Shown piece by piece: positions 32,548 through 41,044 of a stretch of 51,780 bases of DNA; the stretch's first letter is position 1; each line of letters opens with the position of its first letter. The stretch spans positions 1 through 51,780 of the forward strand of contig JAFSFC010000005.1 in NCBI GenBank assembly GCA_017435425.1, in the 5' to 3' direction. Source of the stretch: Ruminiclostridium sp. (GTDB lineage: Bacteria > Bacillota > Clostridia > Oscillospirales > Oscillospiraceae). The notes beneath the pieces are model-generated. The model did no database searches and was not told where the DNA came from. It saw only the letters and a list, made by a program, of their open reading frames with translations. Made by a program: the position numbers and the translations under genes.

Positions 32548-34022
32548 TGGCGGCCATGAAAGGACACCATAAACTTCTCATCAGCATCGCGGCGTGTTTT
32601 CTCGCCGCGATCGCTGTCTTTTCCCTGGTTCCCTCCGGCCCCCAACTCCCCGGCTGGATCCCATGGCAGGAGGCCCGGCTGCTCTGTGAGGGTGCCGGTC
32701 AGCCTGACGAGATCCTCCTGGCTGACCGGCAGGTCCGGGTCATCCGGGACGGGGCAGCAGTTTGGGCGACCGGAGAGGATCTGGCCGTTCAGGATGTGCT
32801 GTGGTGCGACATCGATCACGACCAGCAGGAGGAGCTCCTTCTCCTCTGCTGGCGCCAGGGCCGCTACGGCCCCAGCCGCCCCTTCTGGGTCACCCAGGAG
32901 GAGATCGACCAGGACACCGACTGGTCCCAGCATATCTTCATCTATGAGTGGGACGGAGGGGAGATCCACCCATCCTGGATGGCCTCGGATATTGGCATGG
33001 AGGCCCACCACTGGGTCTTTGACCCCGCCCGCCGCTTGGTCATCACGGACACCCAGGGGACAGAGAGCGCCTGGGACTGGGTCTCCTGGGGACTGTCCTC
33101 CATGGACCCCCTCCCCACCAAGGCTGTGACCCTCACCTTCGCCGCCCTGGGGGATAACCTGATCCACCGCCCCATTTACGACGACGCCTTCCGGAACTTC
33201 GGGGGCACCTTCCATCACCTCTTCGCCGATCTTCAGGCAGAGCTGGACCGGTACGACGTGACCTCCCTGAACCAGGAGACCATCTACGTGGAGGACCCCG
33301 CCCAGTACAGCGACTTCCCCAGCTTCGGGACCCCCATCCAGGTGGGCCAGGCCGTCATAGACGCCGGGTTCGACATCGTCAGCGGGGCCACCAACCACGC
33401 CCTGGACAAGGGCCCGGCCGCCATCGACCGGACAGTGGCCCTCTACCAGGAGGCCGGGGTGGTGTGCGCCGGTCTCCAGTCCTCCCAGGACCCGGACTAC
33501 CGGCCCTATGAGCTCTACGAAAACCAGGGCATCCGGTGCGCCGTTTTCGCCTACACCCAGTCCACCAACGGCAGGCCCCTGCCGGAGTCGGCCCCCTGGG
33601 CGGTCCACACCCTGTGGGACGAGGACCAGGTCCGGGCAGACCTGGCCGCCGGCCGGGCAGAAGCCGACCTCTGCCTGGTGTACGTCCACTGGGGAACGGA
33701 GTACGCCCAGACCCCCGATGCTGACCAGCAGCAGTGGGCCCAGCGTTTCGCCGACTGGGGGGCCGACGTGGTCATCGGCACCCACCCCCATGTGGTCCAG
33801 CCCTTTGCGTGGGTCACCGGACAGGACGGCCACCAGACCCTGGTGTATTACTCCCTGGGGAACTTTATTTCCGCCCAGACCCAGGAGGCCTGCCGCCAGG
33901 GAGGGATGGCCTGGTTCCAGGTGACCAAGGCCGACGGCCGGTGCACCATCACCGACTGGGGCATGAAAAACCTGATCACCCAGGAGGAAAACGGCCGGTA
34001 TACCACCCGCCTGGCCTCCTGA
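32547..34022 (+). CDS. CapA family exported metallophosphatase-like protein
   Basis: A 491-residue protein. Residues 8-28 form a signal peptide or anchor. A unique region of about 170 residues follows, containing a D-I-D-H-D-Q-Q-E-E acidic patch like an FG-GAP repeat. From about residue 195 the CapA (poly-gamma-glutamate synthesis) domain shows FAALGDNLIH, LNQET, SGATNHALDKG, YVHWGTEY, VVIGTHPHVVQPF and YSLGNFI, the metal-ligand blocks of the calcineurin-like fold. CapA proteins act in capsule polymer handling, but capBC are absent here. Translation is coupled to the DUF3160 gene. Confidence 0.88.
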   Translation: MAAMKGHHKLLISIAACFLAAIAVFSLVPSGPQLPGWIPWQEARLLCEGAGQPDEILLADRQVRVIRDGAAVWATGEDLAVQDVLWCDIDHDQQEELLLLCWRQGRYGPSRPFWVTQEEIDQDTDWSQHIFIYEWDGGEIHPSWMASDIGMEAHHWVFDPARRLVITDTQGTESAWDWVSWGLSSMDPLPTKAVTLTFAALGDNLIHRPIYDDAFRNFGGTFHHLFADLQAELDRYDVTSLNQETIYVEDPAQYSDFPSFGTPIQVGQAVIDAGFDIVSGATNHALDKGPAAIDRTVALYQEAGVVCAGLQSSQDPDYRPYELYENQGIRCAVFAYTQSTNGRPLPESAPWAVHTLWDEDQVRADLAAGRAEADLCLVYVHWGTEYAQTPDADQQQWAQRFADWGADVVIGTHPHVVQPFAWVTGQDGHQTLVYYSLGNFISAQTQEACRQGGMAWFQVTKADGRCTITDWGMKNLITQEENGRYTTRLAS

Positions 34023-34100
34023 CCTTTCTACGCCGCAAACTGTGCCCGTTGGAATGCTGCCAAGCATCAAAAAAGTGCAAGGCTCCGCCTTTTTCGACAC

Positions 34101-34131
34101 TTGAAAAAAGCGCCCATTTGGGCGCTTTTTT
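34101..34131. terminator. Bidirectional terminator
   Basis: AGCGCCC-ATTT-GGGCGCT with six As before and six Ts after. Confidence 0.9.
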
Positions 34132-34646
34132 CATTTCTTCAGGCCGTACAGGGTCCAGGTGGTCCCGGACTGGTAGGGGGCAGAGGGGGAGGAGAGGGTC
34201 ATCTCCTCCAGTTCATAGGCCGTGACTCCTGCTGCCAGAAAGCCCCCGGTGCTGCCGGTGGTCAGGCCAGGGGCGAACCACCAGCCCCCCACCCCGCCGG
34301 GGAGGAAGTGCAGGAAGATCACCAGGCCCCGGCTGCCGTCGGAGGCCATGGAGGCCAGGGACACGGGCTCCCCTTCCCCCACCGTCAAAGAGGTGATCCC
34401 TGTTCCGCTAGTGATGGGGGCCAGGGTGAGCATCAGGGCCTCGTACTGGGTCAGGTCGTAGTCCAGCAAATCCAGGGTGATGTCTGCCCCGGAGGCCGTC
34501 AGGGTCTTTCCGGTCAGGCGGACCAGGGCCCGGGCATTCACCGCCTGGTCGATCTTGCTGTTGTCCTGGTTGAAGTCGGTGCGCAGGATGGGGTCGCTTC
34601 CCTCCCACTGGCTCAGTCGTAAATTTGTGGTCTTGCTGCTTGCCAT
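34131..34646 (-). CDS. Phage tail-fibre-like small protein
   Basis: A 171-residue protein. The start MASSKTTNLRLSQWEGSDPI and the following LRTDFNQDN-KID pattern resemble the N-termini of small prophage tail or baseplate-associated proteins in Firmicutes, which begin with a similar K-T-N-x-x-L-x-x-W block. The remainder is rich in G, T and S, as in fibre or receptor-binding domains. No other phage gene lies nearby, so it is either a relic or a domesticated gene. AAAGGAG lies before the ATG. No promoter of its own was identified; the WYL gene upstream ends in a terminator. Confidence 0.6.
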   Translation of the reverse strand: MASSKTTNLRLSQWEGSDPILRTDFNQDNSKIDQAVNARALVRLTGKTLTASGADITLDLLDYDLTQYEALMLTLAPITSGTGITSLTVGEGEPVSLASMASDGSRGLVIFLHFLPGGVGGWWFAPGLTTGSTGGFLAAGVTAYELEEMTLSSPSAPYQSGTTWTLYGLKK

Positions 34647-34667
34647 TATATTCTCCTTTCTGAATCA

Positions 34668-34702
34668 AAAATGGACGCCTCTCTCCCGAGAGGCGTCCGT
34701 GC
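34668..34702 (-). terminator. Terminator of the WYL regulator gene
   Basis: GGACGCCTCTC-TCCC-GAGAGGCGTCC, with ATTTTTGA following on the minus strand. Confidence 0.85.
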
Positions 34703-34716
34703 TGTTCTATGCAGTT

Positions 34717-35700
34717 TTACACAGCCTTGGGCTGCTTGACGCGCTCGGGAAGCCGGGGTTTGAACCGCTCCTGCCACTGCTTGGCCGCCCAGGGAGGGGC
34801 GATCACCGCCGCCCGGTCGGCGTGGGTGGTCATCCAGCCCCAGAACTCCGGCCCCATCACCACATCGGCAGTGAGGAGGAAAGTGTCCCCGTCGGGTACC
34901 AGCTTCGCATCGGACCCAAACCGGTCCATGACCTCTCCGGCCATCTCCTGGCAGCACCGCAGGCGGATCCGCTCCCGGCGGTGGGGATCCAGGCCGAAGG
35001 GGGCGGCATCCCACAGGCTGGCATCGGCCTCGGGCCCCTGGGCGGGCAGGCCGGTGACCAGGACCTCCCCCATCCGGTCGGGACGGTAGAGGCGGATCAC
35101 GTGGTCCCGGTGGTCCCAGGCCAAAAGCTGGTAGGTCTCCCCGGACCAGATAAGGCCCTTGGGGGAGATCACCTGGCGTCCCCCCTGGGGGGTGCGGGTC
35201 TTGCCCCGGTCATAGGTGTAGGGGACGAAGCTCAGGGCCTTTCTATTCTGGATGGCGGCGTGGATCCGGTCCAGGACGGCCCGCAGGTCCAGGGGGTCTG
35301 CCGCACTGCGGCGGCGGACGGACACCGGACGGCGGAGACTCTTCCGCTGGGGGGCGGGGGCCTGGGCGATCAGCTTGTCCAGCAGGTCGTTCTTCTGTCC
35401 CTCGGGGATCCAGCGGTAGACCGCCACGGCGTCGATGATGGCCCGCAGGTCCAGGGTGGAGAAGGTGCGGTTCTCTACATACCAGCCCCCATCGGCGCCG
35501 CCCCGGTAGACCACGTCCAGCCCGTGCTTGCGCAGGGCGGCCATGTCCCGGTAAATACTTTTTCGTTCTGCGGTGACCCCAAAACGGGCCAGCCGGTCCA
35601 CCAATTCAGCCATGGGCATGGGGTGCCTCTCATCGGTCTCCTCGGTGAGGATACTTGCCAGCATCAGGGTGCGGTCTCTCTGGTCAGTGTGCTTTCCCAT
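34717..35700 (-). CDS. WYL domain transcriptional regulator (YafY-like)
   Basis: A 327-residue regulator. Residues 1-75 form a winged helix (LMLASILTEET, MAELVDRLARFGVTAERKSIYRDMAALRKHGLDV). A linker follows, then the WYL domain from about residue 150 (ALSFVPYTYDRGKTRTPQGGRQVISPKGLIWSGETYQLLAW in pieces) and a C-terminal WCX-like extension ending AAVIAPPWAAKQWQERF. WYL domains sense nucleic acid or nucleotide ligands; several members control DNA damage responses. The start at 35700 has GGAGGG. An operator-like dyad of the LexA type lies between its -35 and -10. Confidence 0.9.
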   Translation of the reverse strand: MGKHTDQRDRTLMLASILTEETDERHPMPMAELVDRLARFGVTAERKSIYRDMAALRKHGLDVVYRGGADGGWYVENRTFSTLDLRAIIDAVAVYRWIPEGQKNDLLDKLIAQAPAPQRKSLRRPVSVRRRSAADPLDLRAVLDRIHAAIQNRKALSFVPYTYDRGKTRTPQGGRQVISPKGLIWSGETYQLLAWDHRDHVIRLYRPDRMGEVLVTGLPAQGPEADASLWDAAPFGLDPHRRERIRLRCCQEMAGEVMDRFGSDAKLVPDGDTFLLTADVVMGPEFWGWMTTHADRAAVIAPPWAAKQWQERFKPRLPERVKQPKAV

Positions 35701-35733
35701 AATGGTGGTCCCTCCTTTGTTCTTTCTGGGGCT

Positions 35734-35762
35734 ATTATAGAACATTTGTTCGAGTTTTGCAA
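35734..35762 (-). promoter_or_regulatory. WYL gene promoter with LexA-like box
   Basis: Minus strand TTGCAA (35757-35762), 17-base spacer, TATAAT (35734-35739). The spacer holds CGAACAAATGTTCT (35739-35752), which fits 13 of 14 positions of the Bacillus-type SOS box CGAACRNRYGTTYC. Confidence 0.75.
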
Positions 35763-35783
35763 GAGGGAATTTTCACGCACCAG

Positions 35784-35821
35784 TCCCAAAAAAAGAACAG
35801 GACCGAAAGGTCCTGTTCTTT
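35784..35821 (-). terminator. Terminator of the RCC1 protein gene
   Basis: AAAGAACAGGACC-GAAA-GGTCCTGTTCTTT with Ts on the minus strand. Confidence 0.9.
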
Positions 35822-35828
35822 CTAGTAT

Positions 35829-36812
35829 TTACCACAGTTTCCAGTCGGAAACGCCGCACTGACCGGCGGAGTTATCGCCGATGGCCCGGACAGAGCCGTC
35901 TTTGTTCACCGCCACGGTGTGCCGCTCGCCCACCGTCACCAGGGCCATGTCGGTCCATTCCTCCACACTGCACTGACCGTACTGGACATCGCCGGAGGCC
36001 ACCACGGTGCCGTCATTTCTCAGGCCCACCGTGTGGAAGGGGCTCACCGCCACAGCGGCCATGTCGGTCCAGGCCAGGACGCCGGGGGCGGCAAAGGCAT
36101 CGGCCTCCACCACCTGGCCATCCTTGCGGATGCCCACCGTGTGGATGTGTCCGGCGGAGATGGCCGCAATGTTGTTCCAGTCCCCCACATTGCAGGACCC
36201 AAACATGCCCTCACCGGCGGCCACCACCTGACCATTCCGGGTCAGGCCCAGGGTGTGCTCCATGCCGGCGGCCACAGCCACGATGCCTTTCCAGTCCCCC
36301 ACCTTGCACTTACTGTCGGTGGGACGGCCGGCAGCCAGAACGGTACCGTCGGACTTGAGACCAATGGTATGGTAATCACCGGCGGCAATGGCCACCACAT
36401 CGGTCCAGCCGCTGACCTCGCACTGGCCCTGGGACCGATCACCGGCAGCCAGCACGGTGCCGTCCTGGCGGACGGCCACGGTGTGGTTCTTGCCGGCGGC
36501 AACGGCCACCACGTCGGTCCAGTCGGCCACGTCGCACTGGCCGTACTGATTGTCTCCCACGGCCACCACAGTACCGTCAGCCTTCAGACCCACAGTGTGG
36601 AGCCGCCCAGCGGTCACACCGCCCCGGACAGTCCGCTTCACGGTGACGATCTGCTCCGTGGGGAGCTTCACGCCGCACAGGTCACAGAATTTCGCAATAT
36701 CTCTCAGAACCTCCCCGCAGCTGGGGCAGATCTTATTCACTTTGGTGCCGCACATATCGCAGAAGCAGGCTCCCTGCCGAAGCTCCACCCCGCAGGCATT
36801 GCAAATGGCCAT
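35829..36812 (-). CDS. Zinc-ribbon plus RCC1-type seven-repeat protein
   Basis: A 327-residue soluble protein. Residues 4-50 contain two zinc ribbons with eight cysteines (CNACG, CDMCG, CPSCG, CDLCG). From about residue 68 there are seven tandem RCC1-like repeats of about 38 residues with the pattern G-x-x-H-T-V-(G/A)-L-x-x-D-G-T-V-x-A-x-G-D-x-x-x-G-Q-C-x-V-x-x-W-x-D, which should close into a seven-bladed propeller. The fifth repeat has lost the G-D and C positions. No signal peptide is seen. Start at 36812 with AGGAGGG. Such proteins are common in gut Firmicutes; function unknown, probably protein or nucleic acid binding. Confidence 0.88.
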   Translation of the reverse strand: MAICNACGVELRQGACFCDMCGTKVNKICPSCGEVLRDIAKFCDLCGVKLPTEQIVTVKRTVRGGVTAGRLHTVGLKADGTVVAVGDNQYGQCDVADWTDVVAVAAGKNHTVAVRQDGTVLAAGDRSQGQCEVSGWTDVVAIAAGDYHTIGLKSDGTVLAAGRPTDSKCKVGDWKGIVAVAAGMEHTLGLTRNGQVVAAGEGMFGSCNVGDWNNIAAISAGHIHTVGIRKDGQVVEADAFAAPGVLAWTDMAAVAVSPFHTVGLRNDGTVVASGDVQYGQCSVEEWTDMALVTVGERHTVAVNKDGSVRAIGDNSAGQCGVSDWKLW

Positions 36813-36852
36813 ATTGGTCCCTCCTAAAAATGGTTGCATTTCATTTGGTTTG

Positions 36853-36881
36853 ATTATAGCCCATCCCGCAGGAGAAAACAA
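36853..36881 (-). promoter_or_regulatory. Promoter of the RCC1 protein gene
   Basis: Minus strand TTGTTT (36876-36881), 17-base spacer, TATAAT (36853-36858). Confidence 0.75.
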
Positions 36882-36897
36882 GTCCCGGCCTTGGCCC

Positions 36898-36925
36898 TTG
36901 CTTTTCCCTGCGAAAAGGATATAAT
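36898..36925 (+). promoter_or_regulatory. Promoter of the EamA/CatA/CoA-transferase operon
   Basis: TTGCTT (36898-36903), 16-base spacer, TATAAT (36920-36925), divergent from the RCC1 gene promoter. Confidence 0.7.
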
Positions 36926-36970
36926 AAAGGGTTGAGAACCGATATTTCGACCTGTTAGGAGGTCTTTCCC

Positions 36971-37948
36971 GTGAACCGCAACTTCGCCCTGGGCTGCCTC
37001 TGCATCGCCATGGCCACCCTGATCTTTTCCACCATGGAGGTGGTCCTGAAGCTCCCTGCCGTGGCCGGCGCCTTCCACCCCATCCAGATCACCATGGAGC
37101 GCTTTCTGGTGGGCGGCCTGTGCCTGATCCCCGTGGCGGCCCACACCCTGAAAAAGAGGGGGGTCCGCCTCACCGCCCACGACCTTCGCTACTTCGCCAT
37201 GACCGGCTTTCTCAACGTCTGCCTGGGCATGGTCCTCTTCCAGCTGGCCGTGACCTTCGGCCAGGCCAACGTGGTGGCCGTCATCTTCTCCGGCAACCCT
37301 ATCTTCGTCACCGTTCTGGCGGCGGTCATCCTCCACGAGACCATCCGCTGGAACAATATCCTGGCCCTGGTCTTCGACCTGCTGGGCATCCTCATCATCG
37401 TAAACCCCTTTGGCTCCGGTCAGGTGAGCTCCCTCAGCGTGGGCCTCACCGTCCTCTCCGCCCTGCTCTTCGCCCTGTACGCCGTGCTGGGCAAGAAGAA
37501 GACCGCCCAGGTGGGGAGCATCGTGGTCACCTGCTGCTCCTTCCTCTTTGGCTCCCTGGAGCTCTGCCTGGTCCTTCTCCTGGGCCATCTGGAGCCCGTG
37601 GCGGGCGCCCTTCAGTCTGCCGGCCTGGAGCTCTTTGCCAACGTCCCCTTCTTCCAGGGCATCACCCCGGAGACCCTCCCCTATTTCCTGTTTGTGGGCA
37701 TCGTGAACACGGCAGCAGGCTACGTTTTCCACATGCTGGCCATTGAGAAGACCAGTGCCATCCACGGCAGCCTGGTGTTCTTCTTCAAGCCCATCCTGGC
37801 CCCCATCTTCGCCCTGGTCATCCTGGGCGAGGCCATTACCCCCACCATCGCCCTGGGCATCGCCATGTTCCTGGCAGGCAGCCTCCTGGGCATGGTCCCC
37901 GCCATTCTGCGAAACCGACACCCCAAGGAGGTCCCCCATCGTGAATAA
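36971..37948 (+). CDS. EamA/DMT superfamily transporter, copy 1
   Basis: A 325-residue carrier with ten hydrophobic segments arranged as two EamA repeats of five (first ending near INPFG-type IIVNPFGSG, second with AGYVFHMLAIEKTSA and FFFKPILAPIFALVILGE). These proteins export or import metabolites such as amino acids or nucleosides. GTG start after TTAGGAGG. The gene overlaps the next, a paralogue, by 8 bases. It opens an operon that ends with a CoA-transferase, so a role in moving an organic acid or its precursor is possible but unproven. Confidence 0.87.
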   Translation: MNRNFALGCLCIAMATLIFSTMEVVLKLPAVAGAFHPIQITMERFLVGGLCLIPVAAHTLKKRGVRLTAHDLRYFAMTGFLNVCLGMVLFQLAVTFGQANVVAVIFSGNPIFVTVLAAVILHETIRWNNILALVFDLLGILIIVNPFGSGQVSSLSVGLTVLSALLFALYAVLGKKKTAQVGSIVVTCCSFLFGSLELCLVLLLGHLEPVAGALQSAGLELFANVPFFQGITPETLPYFLFVGIVNTAAGYVFHMLAIEKTSAIHGSLVFFFKPILAPIFALVILGEAITPTIALGIAMFLAGSLLGMVPAILRNRHPKEVPHRE

Positions 37949-38927
37949 AGACTTCCTGATCGGCTGCATCTGCATCGCCCTGTCCACCTCCATCTTCTCC
38001 ACCATGGAGGTCTTCCTCAAGCTCCCCGCCGTGGGGGCCTTCGACCCCATGCAGCTCACCCTGGAGCGGGCCTTTGTGGGGGGACTTCTCCTGATCCCCG
38101 TGGCCCGGTATTTCCTCAAAAAGCACAGCGTAAAACTCACCAAAAGGGACTACGGCTACTTCGCCTTCTCCGGCTTTCTCACGGTGGTCCTCTTCATGGC
38201 CCTCTTCCAGCTGGCGGTGACCTTCGGTCAGGCCAACGTGGTGGCGGTGATCTTTTCGGGAAATCCCATCTTCGTCACCGTCCTGGCCGCCCTCATCCTC
38301 CACGAGACCATCCGCTGGAACAACATCCTGGCCCTGGTCTTTGACCTGCTGGGCATCCTCATCATCGTAAACCCCTTCGGCTCCAGCGACTTAAATCCCG
38401 TGAGTCTGGCCATGGCCCTCCTGGCCGCCCTGTTCTTCTCCCTGTACTCCGTCCTGTCCAAGCGGAAAACAGCAAAAATGAGCAGCATCGTGGTGACCTG
38501 CTTCTCCTTCCTCTTCGGCTCGGCCGAGCTGCTGGTCATCCTGCTGCTGGGCTATACCGCCCCCGGAGCCGCCCTGTACCAAAAGCTAGGGATGGACATC
38601 CTCTGCGATGTCCCCTTCCTCCAGGGCTTTTCCCTGGAGACCACCCCCTACTTCCTCTTCATCTGCCTGGTCTACTGCGCCGCCGGCTATGTCTTCCACA
38701 TGATGGCCATTGAAAAGACCAGCGCCACCTACGGCAGCCTGGTGTTCTTCTTCAAGCCCATCCTGGCCCCCATGGTGGCCCTGGTGGTCCTGGGGGAACC
38801 CATCACCCCTACCATCGCCGCTGGCATCGCCATGTTCCTGGTGGGCAGCCTGCTGAGCATCATCCCCAATATCATCCGTACCAGAACGGCCAAACAGGCC
38901 CTGCTGGCACGTGGATCCAAAGTATAA
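37941..38927 (+). CDS. EamA/DMT superfamily transporter, copy 2
   Basis: A 328-residue paralogue of the preceding carrier. The stretch from QLAVTFGQANVVAV through LGILIIVNPFGS is nearly identical in both, at DNA level too, while the flanks are more diverged, which suggests either recent duplication under local constraint or gene conversion. GTG start at 37941 after AAGGAGG, overlapping the first gene's end. The pair may work as a heterodimer, as in paired small multidrug carriers, or act separately. The CatA-like gene follows 13 bases on. Confidence 0.87.
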   Translation: MNKDFLIGCICIALSTSIFSTMEVFLKLPAVGAFDPMQLTLERAFVGGLLLIPVARYFLKKHSVKLTKRDYGYFAFSGFLTVVLFMALFQLAVTFGQANVVAVIFSGNPIFVTVLAALILHETIRWNNILALVFDLLGILIIVNPFGSSDLNPVSLAMALLAALFFSLYSVLSKRKTAKMSSIVVTCFSFLFGSAELLVILLLGYTAPGAALYQKLGMDILCDVPFLQGFSLETTPYFLFICLVYCAAGYVFHMMAIEKTSATYGSLVFFFKPILAPMVALVVLGEPITPTIAAGIAMFLVGSLLSIIPNIIRTRTAKQALLARGSKV

Positions 38928-38940
38928 GGAGGCACACCCT

Positions 38941-39591
38941 ATGTTCACCCCCATTGACCTCGCCACCTGGCCCCGCCGGGAACATTTCAACTACTACCGG
39001 AACATCCTGCCCGTGGGCTACACCATGAACGTCCGCCTGGATGTGACCCGCTTCAAGGCCATGCTGGACCGGCAGGGCCTGAAGTTCTACCCCAGCTTCA
39101 TCTGGTGCGTCTCCCACAACATCCTCTCCCACCCGGCCTTCCGGATGGCGGTGGACAAGGAGGGCAACCCCGGCACCCATGACGTGGTCCACCCCAACTA
39201 CACCATCTTCCATGAGGACGACCACACCTTCTCCGACCTGTGGTCGGAGCACAGCGAGGATTTCCCCACCTTCTACCGGATCTTCCAGGAAGATGTGGCC
39301 ACCTACGGCAGCAACCACGGCATCAAGGCCAAGGCCGGCCAGCCCTGGAACTTTTACTGCATCTCCTGTGTCCCCTGGGTGGACTTCGAGTCCTACACCT
39401 CCCACGTTGCCGGAGGGGGACAGCCCAACATGTTCCCGGTGATCACCTACGGCAAGGCCACCGAGAAGGAGGGCAGGCTCACCCTGCCCATGGCCATCAA
39501 CATCGCCCACGCCGCCGCCGACGGCTGGCACACCGCCCACTTTGTCAACACCCTCCAGGAGCTTCTGGACACCATCACCCTGACCCTGTAA
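38941..39591 (+). CDS. Chloramphenicol acetyltransferase (CatA)-like acyltransferase
   Basis: A 216-residue protein of the CatA fold, which acts as a trimer with acyl-CoA. The N-terminal FTPIDLATWPRREHFNYY matches the family start, and the catalytic histidine motif appears as HAAADG near residue 192 (HxxxDG), followed by HTAHFVNTLQELL. The usual YP-type substrate region is changed, so chloramphenicol itself need not be the substrate; chromosomal members of this kind often lack resistance activity. ATG at 38941 with AAGGAGG. It is embedded in the transporter/CoA-transferase operon. Confidence 0.85.
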   Translation: MFTPIDLATWPRREHFNYYRNILPVGYTMNVRLDVTRFKAMLDRQGLKFYPSFIWCVSHNILSHPAFRMAVDKEGNPGTHDVVHPNYTIFHEDDHTFSDLWSEHSEDFPTFYRIFQEDVATYGSNHGIKAKAGQPWNFYCISCVPWVDFESYTSHVAGGGQPNMFPVITYGKATEKEGRLTLPMAINIAHAAADGWHTAHFVNTLQELLDTITLTL

Positions 39592-39604
39592 CGGGAGGCA
39601 CACC

Positions 39605-40930
39605 ATGACTGAACAGCTGAAACAGGAATTTAAGGAAAAAGAGATCTCCGCCGCCCAGGCCGCCGCCATGGTCAAGAGCGGCATGAACGTGTACATCGGC
39701 TGCTGTACCAGCTACGCCCGGGCCATCGCCGACGAGCTGGCCAAGCGCTCCGAAGAACTGGAGGATGTGACCATCGGCCTGTCCAACGTCTTCCCCCCCA
39801 TGACCCTGCTGGACTGCGCCAACCCCAAGGCCTTCCGGTTCTGCACCTACTTCGTGGGCTACGAGGACCGCCGGGCCCTGAAGATGGGGTCCCTGGACTA
39901 CACCTCCGTCCACCTGGGCCAGGTGGACCAGTGGTGCTACCACACCTTCCATCCCGACATCGCCTTCCTGGACGTGTCCTCCCCCGACGAGCAGGGCTAC
40001 ATGAGCCACGGGGCCTCCGGCGTGTGCATGCACCCCTTCATCCAGGAGGAGGCCAAGACCGTGGTCCTCCACGTGAACAAATACTCCCCCTATGTCTACG
40101 GTCAGCGGACCCTCATCCACATCTCCCAGGCAGACCACGTGGTCTTTGCCGACGTGGAGAAGGAGACCACCCCCGGGGGCGTGGTGGAGGAGGCCGACGA
40201 AGAGGTCCTGGCCATGGCCCGGTTCCTCCTGGACGAGATCCCCGACGGGGGCTGCATCCAGCTGGGCATCGGCGAGGTGGCCTCTGCCGTGGGCTTCGGC
40301 CTCACGGGCAAGAACGACCTGGGCTGCCACACCGAGCTCATGACCGACTCCATCATGGCCCTGATGAAGTCCGGGGTCATCAACAACAGCCGGCCCAAGT
40401 TCATCCCCAATAAGACCGTGGTGGGCTTCGCCTTCGGCTCCAAGGCCCTGTATGAGTACCTGGACCACAACGAGGATATGTTCTTCGGCCCCTTCCCTGT
40501 GGTGAACAATCCCATGAACATCGCCCAGAACGACAACATGATCTCCATCAACACCGCCATGTCCATTGACCTCTTCGGCCAGATCGCCTCCGAGGGCATG
40601 GGGACCCGTCAGTTCAGCGGCACCGGCGGCCAGGGAGACTACGTCCGGGGCGCCCAGATGGCCAAGGGGGGCAAGTCCTTCTTCGCCTTCAAGTCCACCC
40701 TGGGCAAGAACCCCGACGGCTCCCCCAAGAGCCGCATCATGCCCTTCTTCCCCCCTGCCACCATCGTCACCACCCCCCGGTCGGACGTGCAGTATGTGGT
40801 CACCGAGTACGGCATGGTGAACCTGAAGCACCTGACCGTCCGGGACCGGGCCAAGGCCCTCATCGACATCGCCCACCCCGACTGCCGGGCCCAGCTGACC
40901 AAGCAAGGCAAAGAACTTGGGATTTTATAA
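39605..40930 (+). CDS. Acetyl-CoA hydrolase/transferase family CoA-transferase (butyryl-CoA:acetate or 4-hydroxybutyrate type)
   Basis: A 441-residue class I CoA-transferase of the Cat1/Cat2/But family. Marks are IGCCTSYARAIADEL near the N-terminus, IQLGIGEVASAV, the catalytic glutamate in GCHTELM (residue about 243), GTGGQGDYVRGA and the late IVTTPRSDVQYVVTEYGMVNL. It exchanges CoA between acyl-CoA and a carboxylate, commonly acetate, and ends butyrate formation in many gut Clostridia. Butyryl, 4-hydroxybutyrate and related substrates cannot be told apart by eye. GGGAGG is the ribosome binding site. Last gene of the operon. Confidence 0.88.
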   Translation: MTEQLKQEFKEKEISAAQAAAMVKSGMNVYIGCCTSYARAIADELAKRSEELEDVTIGLSNVFPPMTLLDCANPKAFRFCTYFVGYEDRRALKMGSLDYTSVHLGQVDQWCYHTFHPDIAFLDVSSPDEQGYMSHGASGVCMHPFIQEEAKTVVLHVNKYSPYVYGQRTLIHISQADHVVFADVEKETTPGGVVEEADEEVLAMARFLLDEIPDGGCIQLGIGEVASAVGFGLTGKNDLGCHTELMTDSIMALMKSGVINNSRPKFIPNKTVVGFAFGSKALYEYLDHNEDMFFGPFPVVNNPMNIAQNDNMISINTAMSIDLFGQIASEGMGTRQFSGTGGQGDYVRGAQMAKGGKSFFAFKSTLGKNPDGSPKSRIMPFFPPATIVTTPRSDVQYVVTEYGMVNLKHLTVRDRAKALIDIAHPDCRAQLTKQGKELGIL

Positions 40931-40935
40931 GAGCC

Positions 40936-40990
40936 AAAAAAGCACCTGCTTGGGGGACACTTCATAAAGAAGTGTCCCCTCGGCCTTTGT
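40936..40990 (+). terminator. Terminator-like hairpin after the CoA-transferase gene
   Basis: GGGGACACTTC-ATAAA-GAAGTGTCCCC (40953-40979); only TCGGCCTTTG follows, so it may be weak. The AAAAAAGCACCTGC at 40936-40949 recurs inverted at 44415-44428. Confidence 0.55.
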
Positions 40991-41044
40991 ATCAGCCGGG
41001 ATGATTGGATTGTAGGTAATTCAAATCATACGGAGGATCACAAC

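Noticed and set aside
38941..39591. Chloramphenicol resistance gene
   Set aside because: The fold is CatA-like but the substrate region differs and the gene sits in a metabolic operon; resistance cannot be claimed.
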